The notes below the pieces were generated by a model, which was given only the letters and a program-made list of their open reading frames with translations, was not told where the DNA came from and searched no databases. Shown in pieces: positions 55,541 through 64,000 of a stretch of 64,000 bases of DNA (position 1 is its first letter; every line of letters starts with the position of its first letter). The position numbers were made by a program, and so were the translations under genes. Origin of the DNA: Caulobacter sp. 73W (GTDB lineage Bacteria; Pseudomonadota; Alphaproteobacteria; Caulobacterales; Caulobacteraceae); contig NZ_CP158375.1 of assembly GCF_041021955.1 (NCBI RefSeq), positions 1,240,001 through 1,304,000 of the forward strand, given 5' to 3'.

Positions 55541-55813
55541 CTAGTCGTCGAGGCGCTCGCGGACGATCTTGCCGGCGGCGTCCACGTCCAGCTCCATGCG
55601 GCGGCCGTCGCTGGCGACGGCTTCGACGTCGAAGCCGCTGCGGTCGCGGTCCATCTCCAGGATGGTGTAGCCTTGGGCCTCGACGCGTTCGGCGGCGACG
55701 GAGAACTTGCCGTCATGAGCCGGAGCCGCCGTCTGGGCGATGGCCACGGCGCCGCCGGCGACGAGGACGGCCGCGCCGGCGGCCAGGATGATGTTGCGGG
55801 TCTTGAAGGTCAT
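55541..55813 (-). CDS. Periplasmic PepSY-domain protein
   Basis: A 90-residue exported protein: signal MTFKTRNIILAAGAAVLVAGGAVAIAQ, then a PepSY domain FSVAAERVEAQGYTILEMDRDRSGFDVEAVASDGRRMELDVDAAGKIV. PepSY proteins bind or inhibit secreted proteases or act in the cell envelope. It is divergent from the second PepSY gene that precedes the two-component genes, so it is probably part of the same regulon. Confidence 0.85.
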   Translation of the reverse strand: MTFKTRNIILAAGAAVLVAGGAVAIAQTAAPAHDGKFSVAAERVEAQGYTILEMDRDRSGFDVEAVASDGRRMELDVDAAGKIVRERLDD

Positions 55814-55881
55814 GGGTTCGCCTTTCGTGATTGAACCCCGCCAGCCTGCGCCCCTCGCCCTGACGTCTCGCCGGTCTTGGC

Positions 55882-55903
55882 CGTCAGCCGCGCGTCAGGT
55901 TTG
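55882..55903 (+). promoter_or_regulatory. CGTCAG-N5-CGTCAG direct repeat, copy 1 (candidate response-regulator site)
   Basis: CGTCAG at 55882-55887 and 55893-55898 are 11 bp apart, one helical turn, as for OmpR/PhoP-type regulators. Nineteen of 22 positions match copy 2 at 58226-58247. It is 18 bp upstream of the PepSY start. A single inverted CGTCAG also occurs at 55860-55865 towards the divergent PepSY gene. Confidence 0.6.
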
Positions 55904-55921
55904 ATGGGGCAGAGCTTTCCC

Positions 55922-56233
55922 ATGCGCGTCACACGCCTTCCCCTTCTGGCCCTCCTGGCCGCCCTCAGCCTCGGCTCCCCCGCCCTGGCCGGCGACGCTG
56001 ACCACCAGCGCGCCCGCAAGGCCGTGGCCAAGGGCGAGGCCCTGCCGCTCGACGTCATGCTGCAGCGCCTGGCCAAGGTCGCGCCCGGCGAGGTCATCGA
56101 CATAGAGTTCGAGCGCGAACGCGGGCGCTGGGTCTATGAGTTCAAGGTCCTGCAACCCGACGGGGCGATCCGCGAGGTGGAGATGGACGCCAAGACCGCC
56201 CAGGTGCTGGAAATCGAGATCGAGCGGCCATGA
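55922..56233 (+). CDS. Periplasmic PepSY-domain protein, first gene of the two-component operon
   Basis: A 103-residue exported protein with signal MRVTRLPLLALLAALSLGSPALA and the PepSY core VIDIEFERERGRWVYEFKVLQPDGAIREVEMDAKTAQVLEIEIE. The stop overlaps the regulator's ATG (ATGA), so it is co-translated with the two-component genes. In such sets the PepSY protein may sense the envelope state and feed back on the kinase; that role is inference. Confidence 0.87.
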   Translation: MRVTRLPLLALLAALSLGSPALAGDADHQRARKAVAKGEALPLDVMLQRLAKVAPGEVIDIEFERERGRWVYEFKVLQPDGAIREVEMDAKTAQVLEIEIERP

Positions 56234-56892
56234 GGGTCTTGGTCGTCGAGGATGACGCCGTCCTGCGCGCCGACTTGGCCGAGGCCCTGACCGCCAGCGG
56301 CTTCGCCGTGGAGACCGTCGAAGATGGCGAGTCGGCCTGGTTCCTGGGTGATACCGAGACCTTCGACGCCGTGGTGCTGGACCTGGGCCTGCCGTTCCGC
56401 GACGGACTCAGCGTGCTGAAGCTGTGGCGCGGGGCGGGCAACCGCATGCCGGTCATCGTGCTGAGCGCCCGGGGCTCGTGGATGGAGCGGGTCGAGGGCA
56501 TCGACGCCGGCGCTGACGACTATCTGGCCAAGCCCTTCGAGATGGTGGAGCTGGTCTCGCGCCTGCGCGCCCTCACTCGCCGCGCGGCGGGACAGGCCGC
56601 GGCGGTGCTGACCTGCGGGCCGCTGGTGATCGACACGCGCCGCATGTCGGCGGCGGTGAACGGTCGGGCGCTGGAGCTGTCGCCGCTGGAATACCGGCTG
56701 CTGCACTACCTGGCGCATCACGGCGAGCGCATCGTGCCCCCGGCGGAACTGGCCGAGCACGTCTATGGCGACGCCGACGCCCGCGATCCCAATGCGCTGG
56801 AAGCCTTGATCGCCCGCTTGCGCCGAAAGACCGGACCGAAGGTGATCGAGACCCGGCGGGGTTTCGGCTACGGCCTGGCGGCGGGCGCATGA
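56230..56892 (+). CDS. OmpR/PhoP-family response regulator
   Basis: A 220-residue regulator: receiver with acidic VVEDD and phospho-Asp51 (AVVLDLGLP), Lys in LAKPFEM, and a winged-HTH DNA-binding domain (LELSPLEYRLLHYLAHHGERIVPPAELAEHVYG, RRGFGYGL). It overlaps both neighbours by ATGA. The 11-bp direct-repeat boxes at 55882 and 58226 fit its family and are likely its sites. Confidence 0.93.
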   Translation: MRVLVVEDDAVLRADLAEALTASGFAVETVEDGESAWFLGDTETFDAVVLDLGLPFRDGLSVLKLWRGAGNRMPVIVLSARGSWMERVEGIDAGADDYLAKPFEMVELVSRLRALTRRAAGQAAAVLTCGPLVIDTRRMSAAVNGRALELSPLEYRLLHYLAHHGERIVPPAELAEHVYGDADARDPNALEALIARLRRKTGPKVIETRRGFGYGLAAGA

Positions 56893-58208
56893 AGAGCGGG
56901 TCCTTGCGCCTGCGGCTGTTGGCCACGGCCGGCGCGGCCATCGCCACGGCCCTGTTCGTGGCCTTCATCGCCCTGTCGGCCATGTTCGAACGGCATGTGG
57001 AGCGCCGCTATGGCGAGCAGTTGGACATGCACGTCCAGAGCCTGGCCGCTCGGCTGACTCTGACGCCTGAGCTCCAGTTGGCCCTTTCCCGTCCGCTCAG
57101 CGACACGCGGTTCAACCAGCCCCTCAGCGGGGTCTACTGGGCGGTGACCAACCCGGCGGACGGGACGCAGTTTCATTCCCGCTCGCTGTGGGACCGGCAA
57201 CTGCCGCCGCCGGGCGTCGAGACCGAGACTGGTCGTCCCCGTCGAGAAGCCGGGCTTTTGGTCGCCGAGCGGCGGGTGCGCCTGATCCGGGGCGGAGAGC
57301 CCTATCCCGCCGTCCTGCAGGCGGCGATGGACGACACCGCCGTGGCCGACGCGCGCCATGAGTTCAACCAGGATCTGGCTCTGTCGCTGATCGTCGTGGG
57401 CATCGCCCTGTCGCTCGCCGCCTGGTTCCAGGTGGAGGTCGGCCTGAGACCCCTGGAGCGCCTGCGCAGCGCGGCGGACCGGCTGGACGACGATCCGCAG
57501 GCCCGCCTGCCCGAGCGCCATTCCACCGAAGTCCTGCCCCTGGTCGCCGCCATCAACCGTCTGCTCGACGCCCGCGCCGCCTCCATCCAGGCCGCCCAGG
57601 CCCGGGCCGGCGACCTGGCCCATGGGCTGAAGACGCCGCTATCGGCCCTGCGCAACCAGGCGGGCCGCCTGTCCGCCGACGGGCACGAGGATGCGGCGGC
57701 CGCCCTGAAAGCCGCCGTGACCGCCATGGAGCGGCAGGTGGACCGTGAACTGACCCGGGTGCGCGCCGCCGCCGCCGCCGAGGCGCCGCGCCAGGCCTGC
57801 CGCCTGCATACGGTCGCCAGCCAGCTGATCCGGGTGGTCTCGCGCACCACCGACGGCGAAGGCCTTACCTGGCGCAATGAGGTTCCCGAGGACGCGGTCG
57901 GGCCGATCAGCCATGCCGATCTGGCCGAGGCCCTGGGCGCCATTCTGGACAACGCCGCGCGACACGCCCGCGGCCAGGTGCGGGTGAGCGTCGAGGACGG
58001 CGCGCTGGTGGTCGAGGATGACGGACCGGGTATGGACGAAAACCAGCGCCAAACAGCTCTGCGCCGCGGCGTGCGGTTGGATGAACGCGGCGGCGCGGGT
58101 TTGGGCCTGGCCATCGCCTCGGAGGTGCTGGCCGCCTATGACTGGTCGCTAAATCTGGAAAAAAGCCCGCTCGGCGGCCTGCTGGCGCGGCTTTCTCCGA
58201 AAATCTGA
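56889..58208 (+). CDS. Sensor histidine kinase (PhoQ/OmpR-partner type)
   Basis: A 439-residue membrane kinase: helix 1 (LLATAGAAIATALFVAFIALSAMF), a periplasmic loop to about residue 155, helix 2 (LALSLIVVGIALSLAAW) and a HAMP-like linker. The dimerisation domain has His245 in LAHGLKTPLSALRNQ, and the ATPase domain has ILDNAARHA (N box), VEDDGPGMDE (G1) and GAGLGLAIASEV (G2). GLKTPL resembles PhoQ-like kinases. It pairs with the regulator just upstream. Confidence 0.93.
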   Translation: MKSGSLRLRLLATAGAAIATALFVAFIALSAMFERHVERRYGEQLDMHVQSLAARLTLTPELQLALSRPLSDTRFNQPLSGVYWAVTNPADGTQFHSRSLWDRQLPPPGVETETGRPRREAGLLVAERRVRLIRGGEPYPAVLQAAMDDTAVADARHEFNQDLALSLIVVGIALSLAAWFQVEVGLRPLERLRSAADRLDDDPQARLPERHSTEVLPLVAAINRLLDARAASIQAAQARAGDLAHGLKTPLSALRNQAGRLSADGHEDAAAALKAAVTAMERQVDRELTRVRAAAAAEAPRQACRLHTVASQLIRVVSRTTDGEGLTWRNEVPEDAVGPISHADLAEALGAILDNAARHARGQVRVSVEDGALVVEDDGPGMDENQRQTALRRGVRLDERGGAGLGLAIASEVLAAYDWSLNLEKSPLGGLLARLSPKI

Positions 58209-58225
58209 CATCACCGCGTCATCGA

Positions 58226-58247
58226 CGTCAGCCGAACGTCAGGTTCG
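58226..58247 (+). promoter_or_regulatory. CGTCAG-N5-CGTCAG direct repeat, copy 2
   Basis: CGTCAG at 58226-58231 and 58237-58242, 11 bp apart, as in copy 1; the flanking CCG and GTT are shared too. It begins 17 bp after the kinase stop and 49 bp before the ATG of the small gene at 58297, so it would give that gene its own regulated promoter. Confidence 0.6.
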
Positions 58248-58296
58248 TGCGTTCAAGCTTCAGCACCGAACGCCAACCCATCGACAGGGAGACGTC

Positions 58297-58503
58297 ATGA
58301 CCCAGATTTCAGAGTTGCTGCAGGACGCGGCCACGGTCCTGTCCATGCCGCCGGAGCGCAACGGCGACCGCTATCGCAAGATCATCCTGGAACTGCGCCG
58401 CTCGGCCGGCAGCTTTGAGGCCGGTTACGACGACTATGTCCGCAGCGAGGTCTATCGCCGGGCGCTGAGCACCCGGCTGAGCCGCGCCGCCCGGGCGTCC
58501 TGA
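58297..58503 (+). CDS. Small hypothetical soluble protein, likely two-component target
   Basis: A 68-residue, mostly helical protein (MTQISELLQDAATVLSMPPERNGDRYRKIILELRR then YDDYVRSEVYRRALSTRLSR). No signal peptide, membrane helix or known motif. Strongly charged. AGGGAGAC lies before the ATG. The box at 58226 suggests control by the adjacent two-component system. Family not recognised. Confidence 0.65.
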   Translation: MTQISELLQDAATVLSMPPERNGDRYRKIILELRRSAGSFEAGYDDYVRSEVYRRALSTRLSRAARAS

Positions 58504-58507
58504 GCGG

Positions 58508-59896
58508 TCAGCATTCCACGCGGTTGACCGCCAGGCCGACCGCCAGCCCCCCGAGCGAGGTCTCCTTGTAGATCTCGCTCATGTCGTCGCCCGTGCGCTT
58601 CATGGTGGCGATGACCTTGTCCAGGCTGACCGAATGCTGGCCGTCGCCCAGCAGCGCCAGGCGCGCGGCGTCGATGGCCTTGATCGCGCCCATGGCGTTG
58701 CGCTCGATACAGGGGATCTGCACCAGCCCGCCGATGGGATCGCAGGTCAGGCCCAGATTGTGCTCCATGCCGATCTCGGCGGCGTTCTCGATCTGGGCGT
58801 TGGTGGCGCCCAGGGCCGCGGCCAGTCCGGCGGCGGCCATGGAGCAGGCCACGCCCACCTCGCCCTGACAGCCCACCTCGGCCCCGCTGATCGAGGCGTT
58901 GCGCTTGTACAGCGCGCCGATGGCGGCGGCGGTCAGCAGGAAGGTGTGGATCTGCTCGGGCGTGCCCTTGTGGAAGCGCACGAAGAACCGCAGCACCGCC
59001 GGGATCAGGCCCGCCGCGCCGTTGGTCGGGGCGGTGACCACGCGGCCGCCGGCGGCGTTCTCCTCGTTCACGGCCAGAGCCCAGAGGTTCACGAAATCCA
59101 TGGCGGCCAGCGGGTCGCTGATCTGGCGCTCCATGCGGTCGCGGACCTTGTCATGAACCTGCTTGGCGCGGCGCTTGACGTTCAGGCCGCCGGGCAAGGC
59201 GCCCTCCTGGCGCAAGCCCCGGTCGATGCAGGCCTCCATGGCCCCGAACACCGCGTCCAGCCCCGCCAGCACGTCCGCCTTCGGACGCACGGCGGTTTCG
59301 TTCTGCAGCATCAGCTCGGCGATGGTCAGGCCCGCCGCCTCGGCCCGGGCCAATAGATCAGCGCCGGACTCGAAGGGGTGTGGAACTTCGGGGCCGGCTT
59401 CGTCCCGGTCGTTGGAGCCCATCTCCTCCTCGTCGCGGACGAAGCCGCCGCCGATGGAGAACCAGGTCCGCTGGTCCAGCACCTCCCCCGCCGCGTCGAA
59501 GGCGGTGAAGGTCAGGGCGTTGGGGTGCTGCGGCAGGCGCTCGTGTCCGGCCCAGACGATGTCCCGCGCCTCGTCGAAGGCGATGTCGACCTCGCCCGCC
59601 AGCTTCAGATGTTGTTCGGCGCGAACCGTCGCCAGGACGCGGTCGCCCTCGTCCGGATCAAGGGTGGCGGGCGCGAAGCCGGCCAGTCCCAGGATCGTGG
59701 CGGTGTCGGTGGCGTGTCCCCGGCCGGTGAGGGCGAGGGAGGCGTAGAGCTTCACCTCCACGCGGGCGATGCGAGGCAGCAGCCCCGCCTCGCGAAGGCG
59801 CGCGCAGAAACGGGCGGCGGCGGTCATCGGCCCCATGGTATGGGAGCTCGAGGGACCGACGCCGAGCTTGAACAGGTCGAAGACGCTGGCGGTCAT
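58508..59896 (-). CDS. sdaA: L-serine ammonia-lyase, iron-sulfur type
   Basis: [4Fe-4S] enzyme that converts L-serine to pyruvate and ammonia. The 462-residue protein starts [24 protein letters not shown], the single-chain SdaA type. Cluster and active-site Cys are in [17 protein letters not shown] and [18 protein letters not shown]. An ACT-like tail is absent; length is normal. It is transcribed alone; the stop lies 5 bp from the end of the small gene on the other strand. Confidence 0.95.
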   Translation of the reverse strand: MTASVFDLFKLGVGPSSSHTMGPMTAAARFCARLREAGLLPRIARVEVKLYASLALTGRGHATDTATILGLAGFAPATLDPDEGDRVLATVRAEQHLKLAGEVDIAFDEARDIVWAGHERLPQHPNALTFTAFDAAGEVLDQRTWFSIGGGFVRDEEEMGSNDRDEAGPEVPHPFESGADLLARAEAAGLTIAELMLQNETAVRPKADVLAGLDAVFGAMEACIDRGLRQEGALPGGLNVKRRAKQVHDKVRDRMERQISDPLAAMDFVNLWALAVNEENAAGGRVVTAPTNGAAGLIPAVLRFFVRFHKGTPEQIHTFLLTAAAIGALYKRNASISGAEVGCQGEVGVACSMAAAGLAAALGATNAQIENAAEIGMEHNLGLTCDPIGGLVQIPCIERNAMGAIKAIDAARLALLGDGQHSVSLDKVIATMKRTGDDMSEIYKETSLGGLAVGLAVNRVEC

Positions 59897-59938
59897 GGCG
59901 AGACGGCCGCCCGGACATGAGCCCGGGCGGCGCGATCC

Positions 59939-61585
<1,647 letters not shown>

Positions 61586-61845
61586 GGACGTTTCCAGACG
61601 GCCTTATCTTTGAGGCGCGGACCCTAGCGCCGCCTTTGCGCCGCCGCTAGGGCCGTCCGAAAGACCATCGGTCGCGGTACCGGTCACGTCGCAAACTTGA
61701 GCTTATGGCGCCGCGATCAGAGCATCATCCGCATCTTCGGATGGGTCTTTGGCGACCCTAGAGACTCGAACGATCGTTTGAAGCGACGAGCGCTTTGCGC
61801 CTAATCTCCGGCCAAACACGCCGTCGTCGGCAAGGGAGCCATCTG

Positions 61846-62985
61846 ATGTCATCGCCCAGCTTCGCACAGGGTCTGCAGCTGCATTCCAAGATCACCTCCG
61901 GCGGCGAGCTGGAGCTGAGCCTGGCCATGGTCCCGACGCCCAAGCCCGGCGAGAACGATATCGTGGTGCGGGTCGAGGCGGCGCCGATCAACCCCTCCGA
62001 TCTCGGCCTGCTGATCGGCCCCGCCGACATCTCCGCCGCCGCCTCCGGCGCCGGCGAGCATGGTCCCGTCGTCCGTGCGCCGGTGCCGCAGGGCGCGCTG
62101 AAAGGCCTGAAGGCGCGCCTGGATCAGGCGATGGAAGTCGGCAACGAAGGCGCCGGCGTCGTGGTCGCCGCCGGGTCGGGCGCGGCGGCGCAGGCCCTGA
62201 TCGGCAAGCGCGTCGCCCTGGCCGGCGGCGCCATGTACAGCCAGTTCCGGGTGACCGACGCGCGTCAGGCCTTCGTACTGCCGGACCATATTACGTCGGA
62301 ACAGGGCGCCTCGGCCTTCGTCAATCCGCTGACCGCCTTGGGCATGGTCGAGACCATGCGGATGGAAGGCCATACGGCCCTGGTCCACACGGCCGCCGCC
62401 TCGAACCTGGGCCAGATGCTCAACCGCCTGTGCCTTTCCGAGGGCGTGGGCCTGGTCAACGTGGTCCGCAGCCCGGCCCAGGCGAAGATCCTGCGCGATC
62501 AGGGCGCCAGGCATGTGGTCGATTCCAGCGCCGACAGCTTCATCGCCGACCTGACCGCGGCGATCACCGAGACGGGCGCGACCCTGGCGTTCGACGCCGT
62601 GGGCGGCGGCCCCCTGGTCGGCCAGATCCTGAGCGCCATGGAGGCGGGCGCGGTGGCGAGGATGTCTGAATACAGCCGCTATGGCTCCAACACCTTCAAG
62701 CAGGCCTACATCTATGGAGCGCTCGACACCCGCCCGACCGAGCTGTCGCGGGCCTTCGGCTTCTCCTGGGCCATCGGCGCCTGGCTGCTGACGCCGTTCC
62801 TGCAGAAGATCGGGATGGAGGGCGTCATGCGCCTGCGGGCCAAGGTCGCCGCCGAGCTGACCACCACCTTCGCCAGCCGCTATCAGCGCACCCTGTCGCT
62901 GAGCGAGACCTTGGACCTGGCCAACATCGCCGCCTACGCCCGCCGCGCCACCGGCGAGAAGTACCTGATCAACCCCAGCCGCTAG
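61846..62985 (+). CDS. Zinc-type medium-chain dehydrogenase/reductase (MDR) family protein
   Basis: A 379-residue NAD(P)-dependent oxidoreductase. It has PTPKPGENDIVVRVEAAPINPSDLGLL, the Rossmann region HTAAASNLGQMLNRLCLSEG and a C-terminal LAFDAVGGGPLVGQIL. The GxGxxG loop is AAASNLG here, so cofactor binding may be non-standard. I chose ATG 61846 with GGGAG upstream. A variant C-terminal extension of about 80 residues is longer than in simple quinone reductases. Confidence 0.85.
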   Translation: MSSPSFAQGLQLHSKITSGGELELSLAMVPTPKPGENDIVVRVEAAPINPSDLGLLIGPADISAAASGAGEHGPVVRAPVPQGALKGLKARLDQAMEVGNEGAGVVVAAGSGAAAQALIGKRVALAGGAMYSQFRVTDARQAFVLPDHITSEQGASAFVNPLTALGMVETMRMEGHTALVHTAAASNLGQMLNRLCLSEGVGLVNVVRSPAQAKILRDQGARHVVDSSADSFIADLTAAITETGATLAFDAVGGGPLVGQILSAMEAGAVARMSEYSRYGSNTFKQAYIYGALDTRPTELSRAFGFSWAIGAWLLTPFLQKIGMEGVMRLRAKVAAELTTTFASRYQRTLSLSETLDLANIAAYARRATGEKYLINPSR

Positions 62986-63066
62986 GCGGTCAGCCGAACC
63001 TGCGTAAGCCCTTGGCGAAGCAGCAGGTTCGGCATAGACCGACGTTCAGGGACATACGGGGCTTTC

Positions 63067-63672
63067 ATGCGGAAACTGTTGTTGGCGGCGGGAGCCGCCT
63101 TTGTTGCGCTGGCCGGTGAAGCGAGCGCGCAAGAGGCTTTCGTCGGCGTCTTCGGCCACGACGTGACGTTCATCGGCAAGGCGCTGGGCGTCGGCGCGGC
63201 CGGCAAGGAAGACGGCGTCGACATCATGATCGGCGTGCGGTCCAACCGCTGGGAACGCGCCGCCTGGCTGGGCAAGCCGAAGTTCTACGCCCAGGCCAGC
63301 GCCAACACCTCGGGCGACACCAGTTTCGTCTCCGGCGGCCTGGTCTGGCCGATCGATTTCGGGGCCGAGGACTGCTTCTACTTCCAGCCTGGGCTCGGCC
63401 TCGCCTATCAGGACGGCTATTCCAAGTTTCCTGATTTCCGCGAACCGGGCCTGACGCCGCAGGAGCTGCAGCGCCGCATCGACCTGCGCAGCGAGCGCGT
63501 CGAGTTCGGGTCCAAGGTGCTGTTCCAGCCGGAGCTGACCCTGGGCTACCGCTTCAACGAGAAGATCGCGGCCGAGCTGTCTTGGGTCCACCTCAGCCAC
63601 GGCCAGATTCTGGCCAGCGGCAAGAACGAGGGCCTTGACGATGTCGGCGTGCGGCTGGTTTACAGCTTCTGA
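63067..63672 (+). CDS. PagL-like lipid A 3-O-deacylase (acyloxyacyl hydrolase)
   Basis: Outer-membrane beta-barrel enzyme that removes the 3-O acyl chain of lipid A; 201 residues. After the signal peptide (MRKLLLAAGAAFVALAGEASAQE) come barrel strands, and the family catalytic HxS signature shows in SWVHLSHGQI with the terminal GLDDVGVRLVYSF. In PagL the catalytic pair is His-x-Ser; here it is His-Leu-Ser. The sequence after it differs from PagL's, so the substrate is likely but not certain. Confidence 0.8.
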   Translation: MRKLLLAAGAAFVALAGEASAQEAFVGVFGHDVTFIGKALGVGAAGKEDGVDIMIGVRSNRWERAAWLGKPKFYAQASANTSGDTSFVSGGLVWPIDFGAEDCFYFQPGLGLAYQDGYSKFPDFREPGLTPQELQRRIDLRSERVEFGSKVLFQPELTLGYRFNEKIAAELSWVHLSHGQILASGKNEGLDDVGVRLVYSF

Positions 63673-63710
63673 CTTTCGGGCGGCCCTCCCGCCGCCCTCC
63701 TGACAGCTGA

Positions 63711-64000
<290 letters not shown>

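Overview
This 64 kb window is GC-rich chromosomal DNA from an alphaproteobacterium, most likely a Caulobacter species. The strongest pointer is a 453-codon coiled-coil protein (10099-11460) that starts MRLLSK and looks like crescentin, the filament protein that curves Caulobacter cells. The long bS16 tail, GANTC methylation sites, Caulobacter-style intergenic palindromes, a LexA box of the GTTC-N7-GTTC type and a FixK-type box fit the same group. I saw no phage, insertion sequence, CRISPR array, tRNA or rRNA.

Layout. 1-4916: the end of an RND efflux pump gene, its NodT-type outer-membrane channel, and a cyclopropane fatty acid synthase. 5101-9949: a thiolase, a DUF454 membrane protein, ubiA, a desaturase translationally coupled to an ETF-beta lysine methyltransferase, and a VOC protein. 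9950-15095: creS, a small membrane protein, murI and an M3 peptidase with a twin-arginine-like leader. 15165-19566: a mini membrane protein with GST, a LysR regulator, a second thiolase and an SDR. 19963-25630: the conserved ffh-rpsP-rimM-(tesB, dapA-like)-trmD-rplS translation and secretion block. 25695-30544: an MFS transporter and leuCDB, in which leuC carries a one-base insertion.

30595-35114: a GST, an Lrp regulator, a fold-type II PLP enzyme with a tiny downstream ORF, and an aldo/keto reductase with a divergent LysR. 35152-39621: rmuC (LexA box over its start codon), def, fmt, truA and small genes. 39597-43691: the lysine/arginine block dapE, dapD, a HAD phosphatase and argB. 43827-48791: a secreted amidohydrolase, a DUF2059 protein behind a FixK-like box, then engB, yidC, rnpA and rpmH on the minus strand. 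48934-51853: DUF3606, quinone oxidoreductase, alpha/beta hydrolase and TetR. 51929-55330: two tandem secreted beta/gamma-crystallin-like proteins, DUF72 and a secreted EEP-family enzyme. 55541-58503: a PepSY/two-component locus with a repeated CGTCAG-N5-CGTCAG box in front of two of its transcription units. 58508-64000: L-serine ammonia-lyase, an M28 peptidase, an MDR oxidoreductase, a PagL-like lipid A deacylase and the start of purA.

Most of the window is ordinary core genome. The items most worth checking are the leuC frameshift, the creS promoter, the two-component box pair, the LexA and FixK boxes, the crystallin pair, the oxidase-like mini protein beside GST, and the possible switching hairpins upstream of the PLP enzyme. 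All family calls come from reading motifs by eye; no database search was run.
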